From Juglans regia (Eukaryota; Streptophyta; Magnoliopsida; Fagales; Juglandaceae): DNA of 64,000 nt. Under the pieces are notes generated by a model, which saw only the letters and a program-made list of their open reading frames with translations, was not told the origin of the DNA and ran no database searches. Shown here in pieces: positions 11,290 to 64,000 of the stretch. A program made the translations under genes and the position numbers. The DNA lies in contig NC_049911.1 in NCBI RefSeq assembly GCF_001411555.2, positions 30,167,044 to 30,231,043 of the forward strand, given 5' to 3'. Numbering within the stretch: position 1 is the stretch's first letter; the number at the start of each line of letters is the position of its first letter.

Positions 11290-12678
11290 ATGGAAAACGG
11301 TAAGGTTTTGCATGTGGCAGTTTTCCCATGGCTAGCCGTTGGCCACCTCGTACCCTTCATGCGCATATCCAAGTACTTAGCCCAAAAGGGTCACAGAGTT
11401 TCCTTTATTTCCACCTGTCGGAACATTAGCAGGCTTCCCAAAATACCTCCGAATCTTTCCTCCCTAATAAACCTCGTCAGCCTGCCTTTGCCCAAAGTCG
11501 ATGGTTTACCCGACCGGGCCGAGTCCTCCGCGGACGTACCCCACAACAAACAACAGTTGCTGAAAAGGGCTTTCGATTTACTGGATTCTCCATTGGCTAC
11601 CTTCCTTGAAGCCTCGAGGCCCGATTGGATTATTTACGACTATACCTCTCACTGGCTTCCCCGACTTGCCGCCAAGTTCGGTGTCTCACGCGCCTACTTC
11701 AGCCTCTTCACCGCTGCGTGTCTATCTTTTATAGGCCCACCCGAGGTGCTTATCGACGCCGATCCTAGATCGACTGCCGAGGATTTCTCTGTAGTCCCGA
11801 AATGGATCCCGTTTCCCTCCAACGTGGTGTATCGGGTTCACGAGATATCAAAGAACGTGGATGGCTCGAGCGGGAACGAGTCCGGCACATCAGATGGCAT
11901 CCGATTTGGCATTGCCGCTGCGGAGAGTGATGTCGTGGCTATTAGGACTAGTGCCGAATTCGAACCGGAATGGTTGAATTTGCTTGCTGAGCTTTACCGG
12001 AAACCTCTGCATCCGATTGGGTTTTTGCCTCCGGTTATGGAGGATGAAGAGGAGGAGAACGATGCGAGATGGGTCTATATCGAAGAGTGGTTAGAGAAAC
12101 GGAGAGTTAACTCAGTCGTTTACGTTGCACTGGGGACCGAGGCAACTCTGAGTCCGCAAGAACTGAACGAGTTGGCTCTTGGGTTGGAGCAGTCCGGTTT
12201 ACCATTCTTTTGGGTGCTGAGGAACGCGTTGGCTCAGAACGAGTTACCAGCTGGGTTCGAGGAGCGAGTTAGGGACAGCGGAATTGTTCACGTCGGGTGG
12301 GTCCCGCAGGTGAAGATATTGAGCCATGATTCGGTCGGGGGCTTCTTGACTCACTGTGGTTGGAACTCGGTCGTAGAGGGCCTTGGGTTTGGCCGAGTTC
12401 TGGTTCTATTACCCGTGTTAAATGACCAAGGACTCAATGCTAGGTTGTTGCAGGGGAAGAAACTTGGGGTGGAGATTAACAGAGATGAGCGAGACGGATC
12501 ATTTACTCGTGAGTCAGTAGCAGAGTCAGTGAGGTTGGCAATGGTGTACGAAGCGGGCGAGTCCTTGAGGGACAGGGCAAAGGAAATGAAGGGTTTGTTT
12601 GGGGATAAGGATAGGAATGATCGTCTTGTGGACGGCTTTATTCGTTTCCTTGAAGAGAATAGGTTGTCGAACGAATAG
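11290..12678 (+). CDS. UDP-glycosyltransferase, UGT91-like (GT1 family)
   Basis: An intact, single-exon 462-residue enzyme that should transfer a sugar from a UDP-sugar to a small acceptor in the cytosol. The N-terminal catalytic His is His19 in VGHLVPF, with partner Asp117 in IIYDYTSHWLP. The 44-residue PSPG donor box runs from Trp337 (WVPQVKILSHDSVGGFLTHC) to Gln380 in LNDQ. The terminal Asp-Gln pair fits UDP-glucose binding, but UGT91 members also use UDP-rhamnose. The GLNARLL...RDERDGSF stretch after the box is typical of UGT91 (group A, often adding a sugar to an existing glycoside). There is no signal peptide or membrane segment, as expected. The start is favoured by a CCATGG context and the family-typical MENGKVLHVAVFPW beginning. 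It is transcribed away from the ZIM-like gene. The natural acceptor cannot be inferred. Confidence 0.93.
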   Translation: MENGKVLHVAVFPWLAVGHLVPFMRISKYLAQKGHRVSFISTCRNISRLPKIPPNLSSLINLVSLPLPKVDGLPDRAESSADVPHNKQQLLKRAFDLLDSPLATFLEASRPDWIIYDYTSHWLPRLAAKFGVSRAYFSLFTAACLSFIGPPEVLIDADPRSTAEDFSVVPKWIPFPSNVVYRVHEISKNVDGSSGNESGTSDGIRFGIAAAESDVVAIRTSAEFEPEWLNLLAELYRKPLHPIGFLPPVMEDEEEENDARWVYIEEWLEKRRVNSVVYVALGTEATLSPQELNELALGLEQSGLPFFWVLRNALAQNELPAGFEERVRDSGIVHVGWVPQVKILSHDSVGGFLTHCGWNSVVEGLGFGRVLVLLPVLNDQGLNARLLQGKKLGVEINRDERDGSFTRESVAESVRLAMVYEAGESLRDRAKEMKGLFGDKDRNDRLVDGFIRFLEENRLSNE

Positions 12679-12854
12679 GTTGTCGCACACAGTGACAGAA
12701 ATATCGACAAGATGCCGGAATATGCGGTAAAGTCAAACTCGGTATTAAAAACTCAATATTTGTTTTGAGATTTATTCTTATTTATTATTATTATGAAGAA
12801 TAAAGGCACGAAACCCGTCCACAAGTATACTTATCAAACATAAAAGATAATTTA

Positions 12855-13039
12855 GAATTTGTTTGAATAGTGAGACGAGATGAGATGATTTTAGATAAGT
12901 TGAATAAAATATTATTTTTTAATATTATTATTATTTTGATATTTAAAAAAGTTGAATTATTTATTATATTTTATATGAGAATTTAAAAAAATTGTAATAA
13001 TGAGATGAATTGAGAGTATTTCTGTATGCAAACGAAATC
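12855..13039. mobile_element. Tourist-like MITE with TTA target duplication
   Basis: A 185-bp AT-rich element flanked by TTA on both sides (12852-12854, 13040-13042). The ends are imperfect inverted repeats (GAATTTGTTTGAATA against GATTTCGTTTGCATA, 12 of 15 identical). The interior carries GAGACGAGATGAGATG near the left end and ATGAGATGAATTGAG near the right. It is non-coding and lies about 180 bp downstream of the UGT gene. Confidence 0.75.
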
Positions 13040-13042
13040 TTA

Positions 13043-16000
13043 GTAACTCAATCACAATTTAAGTTTTTTGAAGTTGAAGTTTGAACCAATTTGTGTCACA
13101 TTTTAGGTGGCATTTAGACAGACATCCATTTGGGAGCAAGGCAAGAAGAAGGGGCATAATATGTTATGTTATTTGGCTGTAACCATTAGGTTGGTTAGAT
13201 GTTATTTTTGGAACTTTATGTTAAAGAGACATGCTATACATCAAACTGTTTTATTCCACATCTAACACTATTTATTTTTTTAGCTTTATGTTAAACTCAT
13301 CACCATCGCCATCACCTTCAACCTCTCTCTCTCTCTCCTCAAGCTCTCATTAGCCTCTCTCTCCTCAAGTTTTGCTTTATAACGTGTTAAAGTAAAGACA
13401 GAAGAAAAAAAATAAAAAATAAAACCCCACACGTCATGTGTGGGGTCACTGGGGCGTGAGATCAACAACAATTGCTTATCCATAAAGTTTTTCTATGTTA
13501 AAATGAGCAAATGGGCCTATTCACTATCACCACCAACCACCCTAACACAATTCCATCTTACTTGGAAGGAACTAGAGGCCAAAATTATGGTTTTGCATTT
13601 CCTATCGAATGGCTAATACAATGTTGGCTATTTCTTTAGTATGTGTCTTTCGTTGGACTTGGGTTGGTTTTCTAGACCTTGATTTATTTACAGAAAAAAA
13701 AATGTAGCCAAACTTACATCTAATTAAACCTCACATATTACATTACATGTATGAGTTTGCACATATATAAATAGACAGAAATGTATCAAGTGACAACGGG
13801 CCAATGCCAATGACACTTTCCAGAAACTTGTGGGCACAAAAATGAAAAACCTCCACTCCCTCTTTTGAAAATTCGAAAAAAGAGGAACATTTTCCGGATA
13901 GATCACAAGTAATGGACTCAAAAACCAGTCCATTTCTTGGGTCTCCCAGGCGTTGTTCATCTGAAGTTGTAGAAAAATCACATGAGCAGTAGGACCAGTT
14001 TCAAGATCTCAGCATAAAAAATAAAAAAAAATAAAAAAAAGGAAAAAAACAGTTCGAAGTAAACCCCCAGAGACAAATGGATTCTAGAAAAGAGAATAAC
14101 AATGTTAATTAAACCCTATAGCTAAGCGGTTAGAGGAAACAAGTACGACTGAAATATAAAACTGAGAATTTGGATACTTTGAGCTGATGCTGTAGACAAT
14201 AAGCAATGCCAACCACAAAATTCTAACTGGAAAAGGTATTTGCTTTTCAAGAAGGCATCAAACCCTTACTCGTATATCTTTTTCTCTTCTTTTGGATAAG
14301 TCATTGGAGGCATCTATACAAAGTTTTCGAGGGATACAATTGCTATTTGAAAAGAAAAAAAAAAGAGCTGAAATGCTGCTATTCCTAATACACAATGTTT
14401 ATGTATTCTGAACTATACATTTAATGTTCACAAATGTGTTTAACACCCCTAATTCCTGACTGCCCTGACTGACTGTTTTGGAGATGGAAATGAAACAATG
14501 AATGAGTTTGTAATCCTACATTTCATGGCATCATGGAAACAGCTCTTCTGAAAAATCGGAAAGTTCTGTAGACGTCACAGTCTAAAGAAATGAGTCAACT
14601 TCCAAACTGCTCCAAGCAATGTTGATGGAATTGTGTACATCCTTTCACTGTCTTCACACCCAACAGTTCAGAAAGATCTTTCCAATTGGATAAAGTTTTA
14701 AGGGTCTGAGCTCTCAACATTTAATGGATACGGCTTGACATTTTGCAATATTTAGCAGATGCCCCTGTAAGACAAAGGGGAAAAAATTTATTAATATCAA
14801 TAGGCGTAGCCAAGTACACTGGATGTATACAAGAGAAAAACATCTTTGTCAACACATTATTATAATAAAATTCACAAAGGAAGGAAACGAATCAATGAAC
14901 TCAGACACGCTTACATTAAAATATAAAATCACGAGAATGTCCAACAAAAACGCTAACAGTTTAGCTACGTTTTTATGTTCCTTCAACAATGTATCCCACA
15001 GATTGCTTATAAGACATGCTAAGGGGAAAATGGCTGAGAGTATCAATTCTTAGACAATTTTTTTAGTAACAATTTTTAGCACCTCTCACTATCAGGCATT
15101 TAATTAAGTACCTTTAATCAGGATTTAGAACTTGATTTGCATTCTTGGAAGATTATATCTCAAATACATCGTGATCACACGTGCATGCACCTTTCTTCAA
15201 AAGCTTTACAAGCAACACATAAATTATGGTCAAAGCAACATTTCAATTACATACAGTAGAAAGATTAACCAGTCCTGATTATTATGACACCATACAAGTT
15301 ATTCTACCTTAAAACTGTAACTAATGCACCCTAAATTTATTTTGTTCCATTCATATCGTACTCTATCACATGAACCACTACGCCTTGTAATTATAAAAGT
15401 CCTGTAAATTTCTTAAGAAGTTAATTAACACGATCAACATCCCATGTGTGAGAGAGGCATAGGTATGATGAGTCTGTTCCAGATGACAATAATCCTTTCT
15501 CATGGAGTGCATGATACTCTAGTCAAGACATGCTGCTGGATTAGACATGTGATTTTAATGTAATATAACAAAACAAAAGAAAACATATAAGCATGCCCTT
15601 GAAATGATATCGCCCCAAGAATATAGCATATGCTAACAGAGGTATAGGTGGAAACCAGAGAATGAAGAACATCATATGAAGTCCAAGGAGAACAATGAGA
15701 CCACCTCTTTGTGGAAGAGGATTTTTCAAGCTATTTGGTCATGAATGCAAAGCGTGATGAAGACATATCTCATTGGAAATAATAAAAAATGCAACGAAAT
15801 ATTTCATCGTGAGAGGAGGCAGAGGCCTCTGGTGTGGCCACCTCACTTTCGGTTGGCTTATCAAGGTGGATTTCCTGCAAAGGGCATCCACCTCCTTTAG
15901 CAATGGCGACTGGTCACCGTGTGAGGGGGCAGAGGAAACCCTCCTACCATCAATGTGGGGTGGAGATCTGCAGAAGGCACTCCTGCCCCTCTACGTTTTT

Positions 16001-16477
16001 TGACTTTTTAGTTTCTATTTAATTTTTTAATAATTTTTATCTTATACTTTAATTTTTTAATCTTCTTATTCTTTGATGTGAGAATATTACACGTGGAGCT
16101 GATGTGGGATGATTGAGAACACTGTCGCAATTATTGCTTGATGAAATTTGGATGGAAGAACTGTTTGAATCAAATTGCAAAACCCAGGTACCCAAAAGCG
16201 ACATTCTTAAAACTGAGTGATCTTTTCTAAAATAGTTTAAAACCTTTTCTTTCTAGGTGAAAAAAGGTTTTGCACTTTTAAAGAAAGATTAGTGTAAAAC
16301 CTAGGGACCAAAGGTTAAGTTAACCCATTATAAGTCCAAAAAGAGTTAATTTATTCAATGTTAATGACTGCAGTAACTAACCAAAAAGAAGGTTAATGAC
16401 AGCAGTTTACCTGCAAATAGCATCACAGATCAGCCCCAGCTACAAAGACTCCGACTTCTCTGTCTTCAGCTGTTGAT
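13043..16477. other. Intergenic spacer between the UGT gene and the BEACH gene
   Basis: Convergent spacer: the UGT reads in from the left and the BEACH gene ends from the right. It holds a CT-rich tract (about 13322-13370), A-rich runs near 14020-14046, an antisense L1 tail at about 14785 and a GC-richer block (15790-15990) with no recognisable coding signal. The part nearest 16478 is presumably the BEACH 3' UTR. A TATTTAATTTTTTAATAATTTT stretch (about 16015) is AT-rich filler. Confidence 0.5.
14785..14860 (-). mobile_element. L1 3'-tail fragment
   Basis: The plus strand reads TTTATTAATATCAATAGG, then CGTAGCCAAGTACAC, then GTATACAAGAG. This is the reverse complement of the tail shared by the L1 copies here (CTTGTATAC..GTGTACTTGGGCTATGCCTATT..AATAAA). 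A short, 5'-truncated copy. The flanks ACAAAGG.. on each side are only a weak target-duplication candidate. Confidence 0.55.
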
Positions 16478-58900
<42,423 letters not shown>

Positions 58901-59202
58901 CTAAAAAGTTGGTGAGTCAGAGAATACAAAGGAAAATGGGAAGATAAAGCAATTACTATCAATAAAACTACCAAAATATCTAGCTATTTTATAACTAAAA
59001 CAAGGAAGAAATAAAGTTATCGAGCAAGGTTTAAATTGGAAAAGGGAAGTATGACCAAACCAAAGTATGGACAAAAACCTTATCTCCCAAATAGAGATTC
59101 TGTGCATCAAAAGACTAATTGCAGACTCCACTACATTTATTATAATGACACGCTCAAGCATGCATGATAACTACAGGCAACTCAAATATATCAAAGTTTT
59201 TT

Positions 59203-59330
59203 ATTGAATAAAATAATAGGCATAGCCCAAGTACATGGGATATGTACAAGAGAGACACCTAAAATGATTTGCAACTGATACAAGGAAATCATGGACGCTT
59301 AGTCCATTTTTCTTTATTGGCACCAGGTGT
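59203..59330 (-). mobile_element. 5'-truncated L1 3' end beside a larger L1
   Basis: TTTATTGAATAAAATAATAGG, CATAGCCCAAGTACATGGG and ATCATGGACGCTTAGTCC are the L1 3' UTR in reverse complement. Separate from the larger copy starting at 59444, because a second complete tail begins there. Confidence 0.7.
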
Positions 59331-59532
59331 CTGGAAACAAAGTTCCAACTAATCTTGGGGGTGAGTTAGTCCATTAAAGAAGAAAGGATTAAAGAAGAAA
59401 GCTCTAATCTCATCCGTTGTCAGCTCTTGATCATTGAATCCAATTTTTTTTTTTTTATAAGTAAACGATATTATTGATAAGAATAGGCAAAGCCCAAGTG
59501 CACAAGATGTTATACAAGAGACAAAGACCTAT

Positions 59533-61571
59533 CTAGGTTGCATAAGTGAAAACAAGAAAATCATGTAAACTAAGGCCATTAAAATCTATAGCTATGGCCC
59601 AAAGAAATAAAGTATGGAAAAATAAAGATCGATGCTCCTCTAGAGTCCGCTCCTTATCTTCAAATATCCGATCGTTACGCTCTCGCCATATGCACCACAT
59701 TATGCAGATAGGGACCATCTTCCACACGGCTTTGATTTGTGTAGCACCTTCTAGAAATGTCCAGCTGGCCAATAACTCAACCAATGTGGCAGGTATTACC
59801 CAATTTAACTCTACTTGGCTGAATACTTCGATCCACAAGGCTTTAGCTGTCTCACAATGTAGCAAGAGATGATTCACTGACTCACCAGCTTTCTTGCATA
59901 TATAACACCAATCTAAGATAACGAACCGGCATTTCCTCATATTATCGGTTGTCAGAATCTTGCCTAGGGCAACTGTCCAAGTGAAGAAAAGGTGCTTGGG
60001 GGTGTGGGCCTTATTCCTCCAAAGATTCCTCCATGGGAAAGTAGTATTCGGTAAATGAGTAAGGGATTTTTAATAGAATCGAACCGATTACCTGCAGGTG
60101 TCCACCACAGCTTATCGTCTCATATTCCATTCAGCTTCATGGAATACACTAGGCTAAAAAAGCCTCAAAGTTGTCTACTTCCCAATCTTGGGCTACTCTA
60201 CTGAAGGTGACATTCCATTGGACTTGGTCCCCCAATCGATCCATGAGGTCTGCCACTAAAGTTTCTTGGTCACGTGTCAACCGGAAGACGGATGGAAAGG
60301 AGTCGTTTAGAGCCTCCTCCCCACACCATAGGTCCCACCAAAATTTGCCCGCACCCAACACAAATTTGGCATGGTGAGTAAACACCCCCCACCCACGTCT
60401 AATGTGCTTCCAAATCCCCACACCATAGGCCCCGTTCACCTCTCTATTACACCATCCCCCTCACATACTTCCATGTTTGCAATAAACTACCAATTTCCAT
60501 AGGGCTTCCGATTCCATATTATATCTCCATAGCCACTTCACGAAGGAGTTTTTCAATCCTTTTCGCCACACAAGCTGGAATTGGAAATAAAGACAGAAAA
60601 TAAGTTGGTAAGTTAGAAAGAGTACTCTTGATTAAAATCACCCAGCCTTCTTTCGACAAGTAACATCTCTTCCACCCTGCCAATCTTCGTTCTATCTTCT
60701 CGATAACTGAATCCCAAATAGAAAGAGCCCATGAGGCTGCCCCAATGGCAATCCCAAGTATTTCTTAGGAAAAGAAGTGACCTTACACCCCAGTGTACTG
60801 GCCAAATGTCGAGTATTGCTGACATTCCCAACTGGCACTAGCTCTGATTTATCAAAGTTCACTCTCAAACCTGACGCTGCTTCAAAGCATAATAAGAGTG
60901 CCTTCAGTACCCTAAGTTGGTTTTGATCTGCCTTGCAGAAAATTAACGTTCATCTACAAATAAAAGATGAGAAATAGATAGACAATTCCTATTGGGGTCA
61001 CCTACTGAAAATACAGCCACAAAACCATTTCTAACCACGGCTAAAAACATCCGACTAAGGGCCTACATAATAACAACAAAGAGAAGTGGGGACAGCGAAT
61101 CTCCTTGTCTCAGGCCCCGAAAATGTTGAAGAAACCAGATGAGCTGCCATTAATCAGAACTGAGAACTTTGCCATTGAGATGCACCATCTAATCCCAGTT
61201 ATATGATCGTATGCATTTTCCATGTCTAACTTACAAATAATCCCTGCAATCATAAACTTTAATCTGCTATCCAGACATTCATTGGCTATAAGGACTGAAT
61301 CCAGAATTTGACGACCCTTTACAAATGTATTGTGCGGCTTCGTAATTATCTTACCTAAAGCCTCCTCTAACCTGTTTGCAAGCACCTTTGAAATAATTTT
61401 GTATACCCCATTTATGAGGCTAATGGGCCTATAATCTTTCACCTCCAAAGCTCTACTCTTCTTTGGGATCAAAGCAATAAAAGTAGTATTTAGGCTTTTC
61501 TCAAACTTCCCAGCTGAAAACAATTCCTGAAACACATTCATTATGTCTTCCTCTTCACTACTTCCTAACAT
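59533..61571 (-). pseudogene. L1 reverse transcriptase and zf-RVT remnant
   Basis: RT blocks [40 protein letters not shown] and [20 protein letters not shown]. Then a deletion joins MENAYDHI directly to [20 protein letters not shown]. Catalytic FADD reads FVDE near 60950. The C-terminal zinc-like module WCYICKKAGESVNHLLLHCE and the RERNDRIFEDKERTLEEHRS end are intact before the stop at about 59533. Confidence 0.85.
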
Positions 61572-62392
61572 GTTTGGAAAAACCCCATCGAGAAATCGTC
61601 TGGACCTGGTGCTTTGTCATAAGCCATTCCTCTTACTACATCAAAGACCCTCCCCTCCTCAAAAGATCTCTCCAACCAAGCCACTATCTGTGGTTCAATA
61701 GAGTCGAAAACAAGACAATCAGGTTTTGGCCTCCACCCCTCTCGTTCTATAAACAGCTATTCATAGAAATCCACCACGTGGTCCCGGATCACAGGACCCT
61801 CCGTGCAATCTATACCATTAAAATTCAGCATCTCAATAGTATTATATCTCCTATGAGAATTAGCCACCTTGTGGAAAAATTTTGTTCAGCGGTCCCCTTC
61901 CTTCAACCATAATGCTCTTGACTTTTGACGCCAAGAGATCTCCTTTAGAGAAAGAACTCTCTCCAACTCTTATGCCAACTCTGTCTTTCGCACTATTTCT
62001 TCAAGGGCGAGGGCTTTATCCTCAAGTATCCTCTCAAAACCTTGTAATTCCTCCACTAATGATTTATTGCGCTCCCTTAAGTCATCAAATGATTGGAAGT
62101 TCCAAAGTTTTAAATCATTCTTTAAAACTTTTAGTTTACCTGCAAGTATATAGGAGGGAGTACCATGAAACTGATAAGATGACCACTAATTTCTTACCCT
62201 ATCCACAAAGCCTTCACTCTTAGGTTACATATTTTCAAACTTAAAATATCGACACCCACCTTGGATACCACCACCATCCAACATGATGAGAAAGTGATCC
62301 GAGCAAAGGCGAGACAACCTCTTCTGACACACCTCTAGGTAATGAATTTCCCAATCCGGCAAGATTAGGAATATTTCCAGCCGAGAATACGT

Positions 62393-62966
62393 CTAATTAT
62401 TGGACCAAGTGAATGAGCCCCCTATGAGGGGAAGATCCACCAGATTCAAGTAAAAACTACATGCTGAAAAATCTATCATAGCTGGGCGCAACCGACTGTC
62501 TCCAGATCTTTCACTAGAGAACCTTATGACGTTAAAATCTCCTCCTATGCACCAGGGGAGGTCCCACCAACTATGTAATGTAGCAAGTTCTTCCCATAAT
62601 AATCTTTTGATACTGTCAACATTCGGCCCGTATAAACCTGCAAAAGCCCACAAAAAATTATCTTCCACAATTTTAAAAGAACAGGCCACTATGTACTCCC
62701 CTACAAAATCCTCCATTTTCTCCACCACCCTTCTATCCCACATCACTAAAAGTCCACCAGAAGCCCCGTTCGAATGGAAATAAACCCAATCTGCATAAGG
62801 ACAGCTCCAAACACTTCGCACTACTTTTCTCGACACCAATTTCAACTTTGTTTCTTGTAAACAAACTATGTCCGCCCTCCATACCCGAAGCAAGTTTTTT
62901 TATGCGAAGCTGCTTATTTGCCTCATTCAACCCACGGACATTCCAAGACACGATTTTTAACTTCAA
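62393..62966 (-). pseudogene. L1 endonuclease remnant
   Basis: IVSWNVRGLNEANKQLRIKK, then after a frameshift RADIVCLQETKLKLVSRKVV, GGLLVMWDRRVVEKMEDFVG, FAGLYGPNVDSIKR, PWCIGGDFNVIRFSSERSGD and VDLPLIGGSFTWSNN. More complete than the copy at 19.6 kb, which has lost the GGDFNVIRF stretch. Confidence 0.88.
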
Positions 62967-63031
62967 AAAGGAGATATAATTCCCTTCCCTTTGGATCTAT
63001 CACGGCTTGAGCTGCCCTCATAGTTCAAGGA

Positions 63032-63760
63032 TCATTTGAGTCTCTTAAGCTCCCGTTGTTTCCTGGTCTCAGATTTTTTAGACTGAGAGTGACCCACCTC
63101 AATGGCAGTGAGAAGAGCCATAAACTGTTCCTCAAACCCCACACACTTCATTCCCACACAGTGTTGAATTTTCTTTACCTTTCGAAGCACCCAGTCAGAC
63201 ATATTGAACTCGTATGGTAACTCACAGTTCGGAGGAAAAGGCTCCCCATCTCCCAAAGCCCACTGTGCATTAGAAGACATCCCATTCTCCTCCCCCCCAA
63301 ACAGATTTTTGCCCTCTCATTCGACCACAATACCCTCATTGATCTCCACATCATTGCCAGATAATGGAGTTGTTAATAGTGTATCCAGAACCATCACCAC
63401 CTCACTTCCACCATGGCAAAGCATCTGAGATAGCCCCATGTCACTTTCCTCATTGAGCTCCATGCTCATCTCACCTTCTCCTTCCTACAGCATCTCAAGA
63501 TGCTCCTCAGGATGAAATAAGGCCTCTGCCGAAGGAGGTAGAGGTTCCAATGTGCCTATCGGCAATTTCTAGCCACACTGGATCGAGGATGGGGCTTTCG
63601 AAGGCAATATCTCCTCTATTTTCTCGTTTTGCAGCGACACTGGCATATCCACCACCATCGACGGCGTTTTCTGAGCCACCGTCGATGGTCCCACCTTAGG
63701 CCGCCGTGCATCCACAGGTTTCTCCGACATGGGTGCAAGGTTGCCATTGTTGGTGGGCAA
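63032..63760 (-). pseudogene. L1 ORF1 remnant with linker before ORF2
   Basis: ORF1 begins MPTNNGNLAPMSEKPVDARR and stops at 63569. A later stretch (WVLRKVKKIQHCVGMKCVGF, EEQFMALLTAIEVGHSQSKK, 63032-63280) corresponds to the region just before the endonuclease in the 17.8-kb copy (WLLRKAKEIQHCVGIECEGF style). The middle of ORF1 is missing. Confidence 0.6.
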
Positions 63761-64000
63761 GCGCCAGGGATATCCTCCAAAAGTCTCAAATCAAAAATGC
63801 CTTTTTTGATTCATTATTCATCAACAAGATTCATCATTGCCTTTTTTAAAAAAAAAAACTGTCCATGACTCTAACCCAATTGGCTAATTTTATATAAAGA
63901 TCAAGAAAAAGAAACGAAGGCACAATCGAAGTGCTTAAATAAAAAATTTCTTCTAAAAACTGCTCTTGTACTGATTTTTAGAAAAAATACATCAATAACT

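Larger units (their letters stand above)
59444..63870 (-). mobile_element. L1-type LINE, about 4.4 kb, disabled, sense-oriented in the 5'-most BEACH intron seen
   Basis: The minus strand runs ORF1 start (MPTNNGNLAPMSEKPVDARR, 63760), a shortened ORF1, endonuclease, RT, zf-RVT, then the 3' UTR and a 13-A tail at 59444-59456. The left limit on the minus strand is around 63780-63870, next to a T/A-rich stretch; no target duplication could be matched. Frames are broken in several places, so it is inactive. Closest in layout to the copy at 17.8-23.06 kb. Confidence 0.85.

Noticed and set aside
15773..16022. GC-rich plus-strand frames near the BEACH 3' end as a small gene
   Set aside because: Two overlapping frames of similar length without any motif; probably repeat-derived spacer or UTR.

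Overview
This window is nuclear DNA from a dicot plant, probably a woody eudicot. The evidence is GT-AG introns, plant-only gene families (GATA/TIFY/CCT factors, a UGT91-type glycosyltransferase, a plant BEACH-WD protein), and dense L1, Copia, SINE and MITE debris. The exact species cannot be read from the sequence. A Fagales tree is only a guess, based on the style of the L1 tails and MITEs.

Layout. Bases 1-9.4 kb hold two related GATA transcription-factor genes in tandem on the minus strand. The first (ZML-like, 303-1745) is cut by the left edge. The second (ZIM/GATA25-like, 4122-9218) is complete, with seven coding exons, one MITE and one dead L1 fragment in its introns. A MITE-bearing spacer follows. 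Then comes a single-exon plus-strand UDP-glycosyltransferase (11290-12678) and a second spacer with another MITE.

From 16478 to the right edge the window is one giant minus-strand gene for a BEACH-domain protein (C-type, BCHC-like). I resolve 37 coding exons, all with GT-AG borders and matching phases. They give 3197 residues plus the stop. The N-terminal exon or exons lie beyond 64000. The introns are loaded with transposons: a 5-kb L1 in the last intron (about 17.8-23.06 kb, antisense), a hAT-like element (26338-27487), a Copia element with both LTRs and a 5-bp target duplication (34222-39473) nested in another L1 (to 41633), a tRNA-derived SINE (47402-47622), an L1 nested in an L1 (about 57.13-57.9 kb), and a large sense-oriented L1 in the 5'-most intron (59444 to about 63870). 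In addition, at least seven very short, 5'-truncated L1-type insertions carry target-site duplications of 8-20 bp.

Functionally, the two GATA genes are light/development-type regulators, the UGT is a specialised-metabolism enzyme, and the BEACH gene is a membrane-trafficking scaffold. Nothing suggests that these genes form a pathway together. I see no CRISPR, operon or novel multi-gene system. The most unusual aspects are the intact reading frame of the BEACH gene despite its transposon load, and the well-preserved nested and ultra-truncated retroposon insertions.
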